DNA of 64,000 bases from Brevibacillus_C sp046036945 (GTDB taxonomy: Bacteria; Bacillota; Bacilli; Brevibacillales; Brevibacillaceae), in assembly GCF_046036945.1 (NCBI RefSeq), contig NZ_JBJQOQ010000004.1, forward strand, positions 124,001-188,000, given 5' to 3'. The notes beneath the pieces were generated by a model. The model saw only the letters and a program-made list of their open reading frames with translations. It did not search any database and was not told where the DNA came from. Numbering within the stretch: position 1 is the first letter of the stretch; each line of letters begins with the position of its first letter. Below are positions 8,837 through 17,422 of the stretch, in pieces. The position numbers and the translations under genes were made by a program.

Positions 8837-10885
8837 ATGACGAGGATGAAACGGCTGCGCGGCGCGGGAATGATGCTGTTGGCAGCCGCCGTGCTGCTTG
8901 GCACTTCGGAGTCGTACCAGACAGCGGCGGGAAAGGGGGAGACTGAACCGCTTTTGCGAATGGATGCTGCTGTTCCGATGAAATCCGGCGCCAGTTACCT
9001 GGAGAGTGCCAGTGCACGGCAGATTTTGCAAGACCTGAAGCGGCGAAGCCCGAACAGGCAGCACCCCCGCCTGATGGCGACTGCTGACCAATTTGAGCAG
9101 ATGAAGGTTTATCTCAAGACGGACAAAACGTTTAAGAAGTACTTTGACGATGTCAAGTGGTCTGCTGACAAAATCCTTTCGCAGCCTGCTGCCACGTATC
9201 AGCTGAAAAATGGAAAGCTGCTGGAGACCAGTGATTTGGTGCTCGACCGTGTGTTGCGATTGGCGCTCATGTACCGGTTGACACACGACAAGGTATACGC
9301 AGACCGGGCCTGGAAAGAGCTGAGAGCCGTCTGTGACGATAATCAGTTCAAAGACTGGAATCCGCCGCATTTCCTTGACGTGGCGGAGATGTCGAACGCT
9401 GTCGCAATCGGTTACGACTGGCTGTACGACTACTTGTCCGACAGCCAGAAAAAAACGCTTCGTTCCGCCTTGATGCGCAAAGGGCTGGAGCCGGCGCTTG
9501 AGGTGTACAGGGGAAATACGAAAGGGCCGGTCAACCAGGTGTCCTGGCTGCGTACAGAGGATAACTGGAATACAGTCGTTAACGCAGGGATTGGCGTCGG
9601 CGCCCTTGCCATCGCAGACGAGACGCCGGAAACAGAGCAACTCAGCAGCCAGATACTGGAATATGCGATTCGCAACATAACCGTCTCGCTCGGCAACTAC
9701 GCTCCAGACGGAGGCAGTCCGGAGGGGCCGGGGTACTGGGATCACGGAACGTTGTACATCAGTTACTTCCTCTCCTCGCTGGATTCCGCCCTGGGTACCG
9801 ACTACGGCTTGTCAGATGCGCCGGGTCTTTCCGAAACCGGGTATTATCCGCTTTACGTAACCGGTCCAGCCGGTTCTTTCAACTTGGGGGATGCCGACTT
9901 CACGACCGAGTACATCATTCCGCAGCAGCTCTGGTTGGCTGGCAAGTACGGGAAACCGGAGCTGCTTCCTTCCGGGTTGCAAGGGTACGGAATGGCGATG
10001 AAGATGGTTTGGTATAAACCGGCTGATGCGGCTGCACAAAGCGTGTCACGACTACCACTGGACAAGAGATTCTCCAACCCGGAGACAGAAATCGTCACGA
10101 TGCGCAGCAAGTGGAATGATCCGAATGCGTTGTTTGTCGGTTTTCACGCTGGAGACAATTATCTGAATCACGCGGATCTGGACATCGGGACGTTCGTGCT
10201 GGATGCCCTGGGGGTAAGGTGGGCCACTGAACTGGGGAAAGACAACTACGACCTGCCCGGGTATTTCGATATTAGAGGACAGCGCTGGGACTATTACCGG
10301 AAACGCGCTGAGGGGCAAAATACGCTGGTCATCAATCCGGGGAGCGGACCGGATCAGAATATTCACGCCAAAAGCACCATTGATACCTTTAAAACAAGCG
10401 CCCAAGGAGCCTTTGCCATCACGGACATGACGTCAGCTTACGAGCGGGATGCGGTATCCGCAAAACGGGGGATTGCACTGGTCGACAACCGCACAAAGGT
10501 GCTTCTTCAAGATGAAGTCCAGCTGAAGAGAAAGGGCTACATCTGGTGGTTCATGCATACAGATGCGAAAATCAGTCTCGCTGATGACGGGCGATCGGCG
10601 ATTCTGCAGGTTGGGGACAAACGGCTGTGGGCTCATATCCTTTCAGATCAAAAGCTGAAGTTTAGAGTATTCTACGAAAAACCGCTCAGTACATCGCCCA
10701 ACCCGCCCAATCAGGCGGAGAATAAGGGACTCAAGCTGGCGATTCTGTCCGAGGGGGCGAGCGATCTGCGGCTTTCCGTCCTGTTTGTGCCGCTTCGCGA
10801 AGGAGAAAAACCGCCTGCGACAATGCCGGAGATCAAGCCGCTGAAGGATTGGAGCACTACCGGCTTTCCGGTTCGCCTGCAGTAG
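8837..10885 (+). CDS. secreted heparinase II/III-like polysaccharide lyase
   Basis: The 682-residue protein begins with a signal peptide (basic MTRMKRLRG, then GMMLLAAAVLLG). An alpha/alpha-toroid domain follows (about 60-400), with the motif TEDNWNTVVNAG and GGSPEGPGYWDHGTLY, then a heparinase II/III beta-sandwich (about 425-640) containing FHAGDNYLNHADLDIGTF and ALGVRWATELG. Such enzymes cleave uronate-containing polymers by beta-elimination. ATG 8837 is set by AAGGAGGGA at 8818. The EPS genes nearby can make UDP-glucuronate, so this lyase may act on the cell's own polymer, although that is inference. It could equally scavenge foreign polysaccharide. It appears to be a single-gene unit, with a terminator behind it. 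Confidence 0.83.
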   Translation: MTRMKRLRGAGMMLLAAAVLLGTSESYQTAAGKGETEPLLRMDAAVPMKSGASYLESASARQILQDLKRRSPNRQHPRLMATADQFEQMKVYLKTDKTFKKYFDDVKWSADKILSQPAATYQLKNGKLLETSDLVLDRVLRLALMYRLTHDKVYADRAWKELRAVCDDNQFKDWNPPHFLDVAEMSNAVAIGYDWLYDYLSDSQKKTLRSALMRKGLEPALEVYRGNTKGPVNQVSWLRTEDNWNTVVNAGIGVGALAIADETPETEQLSSQILEYAIRNITVSLGNYAPDGGSPEGPGYWDHGTLYISYFLSSLDSALGTDYGLSDAPGLSETGYYPLYVTGPAGSFNLGDADFTTEYIIPQQLWLAGKYGKPELLPSGLQGYGMAMKMVWYKPADAAAQSVSRLPLDKRFSNPETEIVTMRSKWNDPNALFVGFHAGDNYLNHADLDIGTFVLDALGVRWATELGKDNYDLPGYFDIRGQRWDYYRKRAEGQNTLVINPGSGPDQNIHAKSTIDTFKTSAQGAFAITDMTSAYERDAVSAKRGIALVDNRTKVLLQDEVQLKRKGYIWWFMHTDAKISLADDGRSAILQVGDKRLWAHILSDQKLKFRVFYEKPLSTSPNPPNQAENKGLKLAILSEGASDLRLSVLFVPLREGEKPPATMPEIKPLKDWSTTGFPVRLQ

Positions 10886-10907
10886 GCAGTCCTTTTACTG
10901 GAAACGG

Positions 10908-10937
10908 AAGGCGGCTGCAGGCAGGGCCGCCTTTTCC
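10908..10937 (+). terminator. terminator after the lyase gene
   Basis: AAGGCGGC (10908-10915) pairs with GCCGCCTT (10926-10933) around a 10-base loop, followed by a short T run. It ends the monocistronic lyase unit. The remaining bases up to 11082 show no clear promoter. Confidence 0.55.
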
Positions 10938-11096
10938 CAAAATTTTTAGCGGCCGTATTTCGACAAATTAAGACCGTTGTTTTTCTCCTATGCCTATTTT
11001 AGTATTAGTCTTACTTGATCTGTAGGACAAAATTCGCTCTCATTCAAGGGGAGTATTTGCAATTGTCTTGTTTTTGTATCAAAAGGAGGCGTGCAA

Positions 11097-12848
11097 ATGT
11101 CACAACTGGAAACGAAACAGAGCTGGCTGGAGAGGTACCATCTCTGGCTCCAACAGGACGGCATACAGCAGGATTTGCGGGAAGAACTGGCGGGCATTCA
11201 GAATCAACCGGATGAGATCGAAGACCGGTTCTACAAGGATATCGAGTTTGGAACAGCGGGAATAAGAGGAGTAATCGGCGCTGGCACCAATCGACTGAAT
11301 ATTTATACTGTTCGCAAGGTTGTCTCCGGCTTGGCCTCCTACATCCTAAACCTGGGGACGGAAGCGATGAAGCGGGGAGTCGCAATCGCCTACGATTCCA
11401 GAAAGTACTCGCGAGAGTTTGCCGAGGAAGCGGCACGTGTTCTGGACAGCAGGGGCATACCTGTTTTTCTGTTTGAAGAAATGGCTGCCACGCCGCTGTT
11501 GTCATACGCGATCCGCTACTTTCGGACGGCAGCTGGCATTGTCGTGACGGCGAGTCACAACCCGCCCCAGTTCAACGGGCTGAAAGTATACGACGAACAT
11601 GGCGGACAGATTACCGATGGGATTGCAGAGAAGATATATGCGGAGATTCAGCGTTTCACCGACCCTCTTGCCATACATACAGACGGTTTGCAGAAAGACA
11701 GGGGACAGGGAATTACGCTGGTCGGGGAGGAAGTTCTCAAGGCGTATACAGACGAAGTGAGATCCCTTCTCCTCAACCGATCCGTAACCGAGCAGCATGG
11801 AAAGAAGCTGCGTATTGTCTATACCCCGCTGCATGGAACAGGAAACGTGCCGGTACGGTCCATTCTGGAGAAAAGTGGATTCTCCGACGTGCATGTAGTT
11901 GAAGCACAAGCGCAGCCGGACCAGCAATTTTCGACGGTAAAGGCACCTAATCCGGAAGAGAAGGACGTTTTTGAGCTGGCTCTCAAGTTGGCAGAAGAGG
12001 TAGATGCCGACCTGATCATGGCTACAGACCCGGACGCGGATCGATTGGGAGTATTGGTCAAAGCGGACGGAGAATACAAGTATCTGAGCGGCAACCAAAT
12101 TGGGGTGCTCATCCTGCACTACCTGTTGGAACAAAAGCAGGCAAAGGGCCTGCTCCCTAAGAATGGAGCTGTTCTGAATTCCATCGTCACTTCCGGCTTG
12201 GGAGAGAAAATCGCCGGGAAGTACGGGCTCAAAACCGTTCACACACTGACGGGCTTCAAGTATATCGGGGAAAAAATCAACGAATACAAAGTCACCGGCG
12301 ATCATACTTTTGTATTTGGCTACGAAGAAAGTTATGGATACCTGGCGGGAGATTTCGTCCGCGATAAGGACGCCGTGCAGACAACGGCGATCGTCGCCGA
12401 GATGGTGCTGGTTTATAAAGAAGAGGGCAAACATCTTTTTCAGGTGTTGGCAGAGATCTATCGCGAGCATGGCTACTACTGGGAAGATTACCTGTCGATT
12501 ACCTTCTCCGGCGCTTCGTCTGAAAAAAACATGCGGGAAATCATGCGTTCCTTCCGGCAAAATCCTCCTGAAAAGATTGCTGGCCTGCCGGTGAGGTGGA
12601 TCGAGGACTACGAAAGCAGTAAAAAACGGCATGTCGCCGATCGGCGTGTCGCCTCCCTGGATCTGCCGAAGTCGGATGTACTAAAATTTGTTCTGGAAGA
12701 CAGCTCGTGGATTGCGATCAGGCCTTCAGGTACGGAACCGAAAATGAAAGTCTACTTTAGCGCCGTGTCACTAACTTCGATGCAAGAGGCAATAGAAAAA
12801 GCAGATCGTTTGAAGCGCGAGTTGAAAGAGAAGGTGAACACTATATAA
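11097..12848 (+). CDS. pgcA: alpha-phosphoglucomutase / phosphomannomutase
   Basis: The 583-residue alpha-D-phosphohexomutase interconverts glucose-6-phosphate and glucose-1-phosphate, the entry to UDP-glucose. All four family signatures are present: the phosphoserine loop TASHNPPQFNGLK (Ser153), the metal-binding DPDADRLG, the sugar-binding GYEESYGYLAGDFVRDKDAVQ region (about 408), and the phosphate-binding RPSGTEPKMKVYF near the C-terminus. ATG 11097 is chosen because AAGGAGG at 11083-11089 is seven bases from it; the in-frame GTG at 11091 would be only one base away. Length matches B. subtilis PgcA. It opens the EPS region and supplies GalU. Confidence 0.94.
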   Translation: MSQLETKQSWLERYHLWLQQDGIQQDLREELAGIQNQPDEIEDRFYKDIEFGTAGIRGVIGAGTNRLNIYTVRKVVSGLASYILNLGTEAMKRGVAIAYDSRKYSREFAEEAARVLDSRGIPVFLFEEMAATPLLSYAIRYFRTAAGIVVTASHNPPQFNGLKVYDEHGGQITDGIAEKIYAEIQRFTDPLAIHTDGLQKDRGQGITLVGEEVLKAYTDEVRSLLLNRSVTEQHGKKLRIVYTPLHGTGNVPVRSILEKSGFSDVHVVEAQAQPDQQFSTVKAPNPEEKDVFELALKLAEEVDADLIMATDPDADRLGVLVKADGEYKYLSGNQIGVLILHYLLEQKQAKGLLPKNGAVLNSIVTSGLGEKIAGKYGLKTVHTLTGFKYIGEKINEYKVTGDHTFVFGYEESYGYLAGDFVRDKDAVQTTAIVAEMVLVYKEEGKHLFQVLAEIYREHGYYWEDYLSITFSGASSEKNMREIMRSFRQNPPEKIAGLPVRWIEDYESSKKRHVADRRVASLDLPKSDVLKFVLEDSSWIAIRPSGTEPKMKVYFSAVSLTSMQEAIEKADRLKRELKEKVNTI

Positions 12849-12898
12849 AGCGTTGTTATTGCAATGCCTGAACTTCCGGCATGCAGCGCTTCCCTGGT

Positions 12899-13237
12899 TT
12901 ACCTATCCTGTCCGGCTTGATCGCGCATTCGCCTGTGCCATTCGAGGAATTCCCGGAATTGTTGCTTACTCACTCCGGATTGCATGGCCTCCCGAATAAG
13001 CCCGAGCCATTCTTCCGATAATTCCTCTTGTTCAACGACATGATCTTCGTGCAGAAGCTGGTCTAAAGAAACTTGAAGTGCAGCGGCGATTTTTTCAATA
13101 AGGTCAAGGGATGGATAACGATTCGTCCCTTTCTCAATGGAGTGCAAACAGGATGCACAGACATCCGAGAGTTCGGCTAATTGGGAAAGGGAGAAACCCT
13201 TTTCCTTTCGCAAGCTGTTTATGCGTGTTCCGAGCAT
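12899..13237 (-). CDS. SinR-like XRE-family repressor, paralogue A
   Basis: The 112-residue protein has an N-terminal helix-turn-helix (1-65) and a C-terminal dimerisation segment, EEWLGLIREAMQSGVSKQQFREFLEWHRR (about 73-101, shown in parts: SGVSKQQFREFLEW). This end matches the SinR/SinI interaction fold. Its recognition helix (DVCASCLHSIEKG) departs from B. subtilis SinR (GVAKSYLSSIERN), unlike the other two paralogues here, so it may read another operator. It lies divergent from the small sinI-like gene at 13416. No duplication breakpoints are visible. Confidence 0.85.
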   Translation of the reverse strand: MLGTRINSLRKEKGFSLSQLAELSDVCASCLHSIEKGTNRYPSLDLIEKIAAALQVSLDQLLHEDHVVEQEELSEEWLGLIREAMQSGVSKQQFREFLEWHRRMRDQAGQDR

Positions 13238-13415
13238 TCACTTTTCCTCTCCTTCATTCGCTTGTTACATGGTGTATCCGTTTAGCGGCGCTATGTATGT
13301 TGAGTCTCTATTGTAACGAAATAAGAAGATGGACAGATAAAGGTGCCGCGCGGAAGGTCAAGACGACGTTCGATCACGCGGTAGTTGCCTTGGAATGGGA
13401 TAAGGAGGAAGTATA

Positions 13416-13550
13416 TTGTTACAGGACAAACAAGCAATAGAAGAGATCGATTTTGAATGGCTGGATCTGATCATCGAGGCACGGGATCTCGGTATAACGA
13501 TAGAGGAGATAAGGGATTTTTTACGAGAGGCCGCTAAAAAAATCGGCTAA
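13416..13550 (+). CDS. SinI-like antirepressor, 44 residues (small gene)
   Basis: TTG at 13416 follows a strong AAGGAGGAA (13402-13410) at seven bases and opens a 44-codon frame. The core reads IDFEWLDLIIEARDLGIT followed by IEEIRDFL, matching the SinI pattern LDxEWxxLixxAxxxGIsxEEIRxFL. In B. subtilis, SinI wraps this helical hook around the same motif in SinR and strips it from DNA. It lies next to and divergent from SinR-like A, so that is the simplest partner, although B and C are also candidates. A short terminator-like hairpin follows about 100 bases later. Confidence 0.8.
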   Translation: MLQDKQAIEEIDFEWLDLIIEARDLGITIEEIRDFLREAAKKIG

Positions 13551-13653
13551 GTTCAACCGGGAGGCCTCAAACAAGTACCCCTGTCCGGGTAATGATCAGA
13601 ATCGTCAAGCGGCTCTGCTACTTTACCGATATGAACATCCAGTCCCTTAAGCT

Positions 13654-13673
13654 GAGGAGATTCCTCTTTTTTT
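13654..13673 (+). terminator. short hairpin with T run after the sinI-like gene
   Basis: GAGGA (13654-13658) pairs with TCCTC (13662-13666), followed by seven T. The stem is only five pairs, so termination may be weak. It separates the plus-strand sinI-like gene from the converging second one. Confidence 0.4.
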
Positions 13674-13677
13674 CGCA

Positions 13678-13851
13678 TCACCGAGAGCCGCTCTCTCCTT
13701 CCTCTTCACGCTCTGCTGTAGCTGATTGGGCTGCTCCGCCTGCAGACAGGAACATCCGGATCTCTGCGGGTGTCAACCCCATGTTTCGGGCAGCTAAAAT
13801 AAGTTTGATCCATTCCGGGTCCAAATGAGCCGCATATGTTGGTCTATCCAT
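13678..13851 (-). CDS. SinI-like antirepressor, 57 residues
   Basis: The peptide contains HLDPEWIKLILAARNMGLTP followed by AEIRMFLSAGG, the SinI interaction hook, then a charged tail. GGGAGG seven bases upstream selects the second ATG (13851) over the one at 13866, which gives 57 residues, the length of B. subtilis SinI. It lies downstream of SinR-like B on the same strand with a 77-base gap, so the order is sinR-sinI, the reverse of B. subtilis sinI-sinR. The likely partner is paralogue B. Confidence 0.83.
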   Translation of the reverse strand: MDRPTYAAHLDPEWIKLILAARNMGLTPAEIRMFLSAGGAAQSATAEREEEGESGSR

Positions 13852-13928
13852 ATATATACCTCCCATTGCTCGCGTCTAAACGTCTAATTCTTTTGACAAT
13901 TTTCATACCTGCTGCGTCACCGGCTGCG

Positions 13929-14270
13929 CTATTCGTTTTTACCCTTTCGGTTCTCCCGCCATCTGTTAAACTGGATGAACTCCTGGAACTCCTGAAACTG
14001 CTCCTTGCTGATGCCGGCGTCAATCGCTTTTCGGACGAGCGACATCCACTCATGATCGATCGTTGTGTCACCCTCCTCGCTATTCAACAGGTAGTGAATG
14101 TCCACTTCAAGTACGGCTGTGATTTTTTCCAGAAACTGAACAGAAGGATTGGTCTGCAAATTGCGCTCTATGTAACTGAGATATGATTTGGCTACTCCGG
14201 CACGTTCGGCAAGTTCTGTCAGGGAAAGTCCCTTTTCCAATCGTATTTCCTGAATACGCTTACCAATCAT
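13929..14270 (-). CDS. sinR: SinR-like master biofilm repressor, paralogue B
   Basis: The 113-residue protein closely follows B. subtilis SinR: MIGKRIQEIRLEKGLSLTEL, the recognition helix GVAKSYLSYIERN, NPSVQFLEKI, then the interaction end HEWMSLVRKAIDAGISKEQF and QEFIQFNRWR. ATG 14270 has GGAGGG upstream; an ATG further 5' in the same frame has no support. SinR represses matrix genes by binding GTTC-type sites. Such sites fill the divergent region 14313-14486 between this gene and the first glycosyltransferase operon, so it probably controls both that operon and itself. Confidence 0.9.
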   Translation of the reverse strand: MIGKRIQEIRLEKGLSLTELAERAGVAKSYLSYIERNLQTNPSVQFLEKITAVLEVDIHYLLNSEEGDTTIDHEWMSLVRKAIDAGISKEQFQEFQEFIQFNRWRENRKGKNE

Positions 14271-14312
14271 CGTGAAATATCCCTCCGTATTTTGCGGCGA
14301 AAACCCTATGTA

Positions 14313-14486
14313 GTTCATTATAAAGAAAAACGCGTTCGTTATAAAATTGACAAAAGGGCGATAATTTGCGAAAATACCTATATAATGAACGATAATCGTT
14401 TCTTTTAACGAATACAAGCGGAAATTAAGGCTTCTCCTATTTTTTTGCATTCAATAAAAAGAACGATAGGCTAATGTTCTCGGAAC
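14313..14486. promoter_or_regulatory. operator cluster between sinR-like B and the EPS operon
   Basis: Sites seen are GTTCATTATA at 14313 and its exact inverted copy TATAATGAAC at 14381-14390; GTTCGTTATAAAAT at 14334-14347; CGTTTCTTTTAACGAA around 14397-14412; and a GTTC-TCG-GAAC palindrome at 14476-14486. The TATAAT at 14381 (plus) lies inside one half-site, and another TATAAT (minus strand, 14322-14317) lies in the opposite one, so bound repressor would cover -10 regions in both directions. The published SinR consensus in B. subtilis is GTTCTYT. The -35 assignments are uncertain. Confidence 0.65.
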
Positions 14487-14505
14487 CCGAATAGAGGAGG
14501 AAACC

Positions 14506-15456
14506 ATGAAAGTTGCTGTATGCATCACGACATGCAAACGCCACGAGGGTCTGAAGCGGTTGCTCAAGTGTCTGGAAAACTTAACCTTCAAGCGCTGCAT
14601 TCCGGACGAACTGCAGGTGGTCGTGGTCGACAATGATCCCGCCGAGCCCGAAAAGGCATTTTGCGAAAGTGAAAGCCGTCGCTACAGATGGACGCTGCGA
14701 TATGTGGCTGAATCACAACGGGGTATTTCCTACGCGCGCAACAGGGCAATCGTCACGACGAGGGACGATTTCGATTTTATTGCGTTCATTGATGACGATG
14801 AAGTGCCGGAGCATGACTGGCTTGATGAGCTGCTGCACGTTCAACAATCGTATGATGCCGACATCGTCGCCGGTCCGGTTCTCTCCATATTTGAAGAAGA
14901 GGTACCTGAATGGGTATTGAAAGGAAAGTTCTTTGAACGGGCCCGTTACGAAACGGGGTATCGAATGAAGATGGCAGCGACAGGTAACGTGCTGATCCGG
15001 GCGGAAGTCGTCCGGAATATGGAGACGATCTTTGACGAACGGCTGGCTTTGACCGGAGGGGAGGATACGCATTTTTTCATGCGCTTGCACAAGATGGGCC
15101 ACACGATCGTCTGGGCCGACAATGCGCTGGCTCACGAGTATGTGCCGAACAGCCGTGTGACGATGAACTGGATATGGAAACGAGCCTATCGATTGGGCAA
15201 CACGATCACCTTCTGCGAGATCGACTTGTATCCCTCCGTCAGGGTGAGGGTCAAACGCCTGCTGCTGGGAGGGGGAAAAGTCGTCCAAGGCGTACTGCAG
15301 ATGATTATCTCTCCCGTATTGGGGCAACACGCTTTCGTCTGGGCGATTCGCCATATGTACCGCGGGTTTGGCATGCTCGCCGCGTTAGCCGGGCGCCATT
15401 ACGAAGAGTATAGGAAGGTACAGTACACGACTGAAAGTAAAGGAGAATCAGTATGA
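14506..15456 (+). CDS. glycosyltransferase family 2
   Basis: The 316-residue inverting glycosyltransferase has a GT-A fold. It opens with VAVCITTCKRHEGLKRLL, has the nucleotide-sugar metal motif in FIDDDE (about residue 100), and the acceptor-side GGEDTHFFMRLHKMG (about 188). The C-terminal third contains one or two hydrophobic membrane-associating stretches. AGAGGAGG precedes the ATG. It is the first gene of a four-gene unit (GT2-GT4-GT26-galE) behind the SinR-type operators. Donor and acceptor sugars cannot be read from sequence. Confidence 0.9.
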   Translation: MKVAVCITTCKRHEGLKRLLKCLENLTFKRCIPDELQVVVVDNDPAEPEKAFCESESRRYRWTLRYVAESQRGISYARNRAIVTTRDDFDFIAFIDDDEVPEHDWLDELLHVQQSYDADIVAGPVLSIFEEEVPEWVLKGKFFERARYETGYRMKMAATGNVLIRAEVVRNMETIFDERLALTGGEDTHFFMRLHKMGHTIVWADNALAHEYVPNSRVTMNWIWKRAYRLGNTITFCEIDLYPSVRVRVKRLLLGGGKVVQGVLQMIISPVLGQHAFVWAIRHMYRGFGMLAALAGRHYEEYRKVQYTTESKGESV

Positions 15457-16640
15457 AATGTATCGGTTATCTGTCGGCGGCCCCGAGGGTCTCCACCAGA
15501 CCGGATGCAGAGGCAAGCGGGCCGCGTTCCCATGTGTTGGGGGTCATCAACGGATTCAGGAATTCTGGCTGGCATGTAAGAAGCTTTATCGTCGGGGACC
15601 GTATGGCTGTGAAAGTGCTGAAGAAAAACACGGAAAGCATGCTATCGAAAAGCAAACTGCACGCGCTGCTCGCCGATGTGGTCAGGTTTGGCATGGGCGT
15701 CGTCAACGCCCGCCGCGCACTAGGCGAACTGGACGATGAAGTGCATTGGGTGTATGAGAGATTTGCAGCGCTGCAGTCGTTGGGCTGGATTTTCAAACGG
15801 AAGGGGATTCCCTGGATTCTCGAGACGAATGCTCCGCTTTTCTACGAGGCCAAAGTGGAGAGGAAAAGCTTGGTGCTGACAAAGCTTGCCCGCAAATTGG
15901 AAATCAGCGCCTACCACAAGTGCGATGTCCTGATCTGTGTGACGGAAGAGCTGAAAAACATCATTATCCGCGAGACGGGAATTGACCCCGGCAAGGTGAT
16001 TGTCGTGCCTAATGGTGTCGATGTTCTGGTATACGACCCGCAAAAGTACAGGGCAAAACGTCTGTTTGCAGAATTTACCGTCGGCTTTGTCGGCAGCGTC
16101 ATCTCCTGGCAGGGGTTGAACTTGCTGCTGACGGCAATCAAAGAACTGCAGGAAGAAGGAGTTTTTATCCGTGCAGTGATCGTCGGGGACGGACCTGCCC
16201 GGGGGGAGTGGCAGCAATTGGCCGAAGAGCTCGGATTGTCCGAATACACGAAATTTGTCGGGAGAGTGCCGGCGACGGAAGTGCCAGAGTACATTTCCGG
16301 TTTTGACATATGCTACTCCGGGCAGTTGCCGCTCAAGATAGGTGTCATGTACCTCTCTCCGTTAAAACTGTACGAATACATGGCGATGGCGAAACCGGTG
16401 ATCGCTTCCAACTTTGCGGATGCAGGCAAGCTGGTGAAAAACGGCGTCACCGGCTATCTGTTTGAACCGGGCAACCTGGAGGCGTTAATGAGCTGCCTGC
16501 GTGAAGCGTATGCTGCCGGAGGCAATCTGGTTGAGATGGGAAGAGCGGCCCGCGAGCAAATTGTGCAGGAGCACAGCTGGGAATCCCGGGTGAGAATGAT
16601 GATTCCGCAAATTGAAGAGATTCTTGGGAGGAAGGTATGA
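15453..16640 (+). CDS. glycosyltransferase family 4
   Basis: The 395-residue retaining glycosyltransferase has a GT-B fold. The C-terminal domain begins near residue 205 (TVGFVGSVISWQGLNLLL) and carries the GT4 donor-site motif SPLKLYEYMAMAKPVIAS (about residue 305). The N-terminal acceptor domain is less typical, with SGPRSHVLGVINGFRNSGW. Its ATG overlaps the previous stop by four bases (ATGA), which implies translational coupling. It should add one sugar to the lipid-linked repeat unit on the cytoplasmic side. Confidence 0.92.
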   Translation: MKCIGYLSAAPRVSTRPDAEASGPRSHVLGVINGFRNSGWHVRSFIVGDRMAVKVLKKNTESMLSKSKLHALLADVVRFGMGVVNARRALGELDDEVHWVYERFAALQSLGWIFKRKGIPWILETNAPLFYEAKVERKSLVLTKLARKLEISAYHKCDVLICVTEELKNIIIRETGIDPGKVIVVPNGVDVLVYDPQKYRAKRLFAEFTVGFVGSVISWQGLNLLLTAIKELQEEGVFIRAVIVGDGPARGEWQQLAEELGLSEYTKFVGRVPATEVPEYISGFDICYSGQLPLKIGVMYLSPLKLYEYMAMAKPVIASNFADAGKLVKNGVTGYLFEPGNLEALMSCLREAYAAGGNLVEMGRAAREQIVQEHSWESRVRMMIPQIEEILGRKV

Positions 16641-17422
16641 AGATCAGGACCGTTTCCGTTTGTGGAGTAAACGTGCAAGCCTTGAAACTGCAAGACCTCC
16701 ACTCGCTTATTCAGACAGCTGTACGAAGCAAAGAGAAGTACATCATTGCCAATCACAATCTGCACAGCCTCTATCTGTATCACAAAGAGCCGAAAATGCG
16801 TGACTTTTATGCAAAAGCAAATTATGTCCACATTGACGGAATGGCGCTCGTTTTTATTGGTCGGCTGCTGGGCAAACCGCTCAGCCGGGACCATCGCGTC
16901 ACCTATATCGATTGGACTGACCCGCTGATGAAAGAAGCGGAGGAGAATGGATACCGCATCTTCTTTTTGGGCTCAAAGCCAGGCGTCGCCGACAAGGCAA
17001 GGCGCATTCTTGCGGAAAGATATCCCGGATTGCAAATGGAGGTCGCTCACGGGTACTTCAATGCAGCTGCCGGTAGTGACGAATGCAGGCAAATTCTCGA
17101 CAGGATCCGTGCTTTCTCTCCTCACATTCTCATGGTCGGCATGGGCATGCCGCGTCAAGAGGAGTGGATACTGGAGAATTTTTCGGAGATTTCGGCAAAT
17201 GCGATTCTGACGGCCGGGGCCTGCATGGACTACGTTGCAGGAGAAGTGCCGACGCCGCCTCGCTGGCTGGGAAGAATCGGGCTGGAGTGGCTGTATCGGC
17301 TGCTCAGCGAACCGGGGAGGCTGTGGAGACGATATCTGATCGAGCCCTGGTTTATTGGAAAATTATTGTTAAAAGAGTTGATTTATCGAAAAAATTTGAA
17401 AGACAAGGGGTTGTCTTCATGA
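16637..17422 (+). CDS. WecG/TagA/CpsF family glycosyltransferase (GT26)
   Basis: The 261-residue protein carries the GT26 signatures: IANHNLHSLYL, HIDGMALVFIGRLLG, FFLGSKPGVADKA, LMVGMGMPRQEEWI, and the C-terminal GLEWLYRLLSEPGRLWRRY, a membrane-binding tail. Members transfer N-acetylmannosaminuronate, N-acetylmannosamine or glucose to undecaprenyl-linked acceptors. Here the enzyme is probably the second or third step in EPS repeat assembly. Its start overlaps the previous stop and its own stop overlaps the galE start. Confidence 0.93.
   Translation: MKIRTVSVCGVNVQALKLQDLHSLIQTAVRSKEKYIIANHNLHSLYLYHKEPKMRDFYAKANYVHIDGMALVFIGRLLGKPLSRDHRVTYIDWTDPLMKEAEENGYRIFFLGSKPGVADKARRILAERYPGLQMEVAHGYFNAAAGSDECRQILDRIRAFSPHILMVGMGMPRQEEWILENFSEISANAILTAGACMDYVAGEVPTPPRWLGRIGLEWLYRLLSEPGRLWRRYLIEPWFIGKLLLKELIYRKNLKDKGLSS

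Noticed and set aside
8702..9745. Minus-strand open frame of 347 codons upstream of the orphan terminator
   Set aside because: It was considered as the gene served by the terminator at 8395, but it lies antisense to the lyase and its product shows no domain.
11502..12632. Minus-strand open frame of 376 codons
   Set aside because: It is antisense to pgcA with no recognisable domain or RBS.
12848..12891. Inverted repeats after pgcA (AAGCG...CGCTT with TGCC...GGCA inside)
   Set aside because: They may fold, but there is no T tract and the stems are interrupted, so a terminator is not supported.
13111..13440. Plus-strand open frame of 109 codons over the sinR-like A / sinI-like divergent region
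   Set aside because: It is antisense to the HTH gene, and its end overlaps the sinI-like gene in another frame; no RBS or homology.
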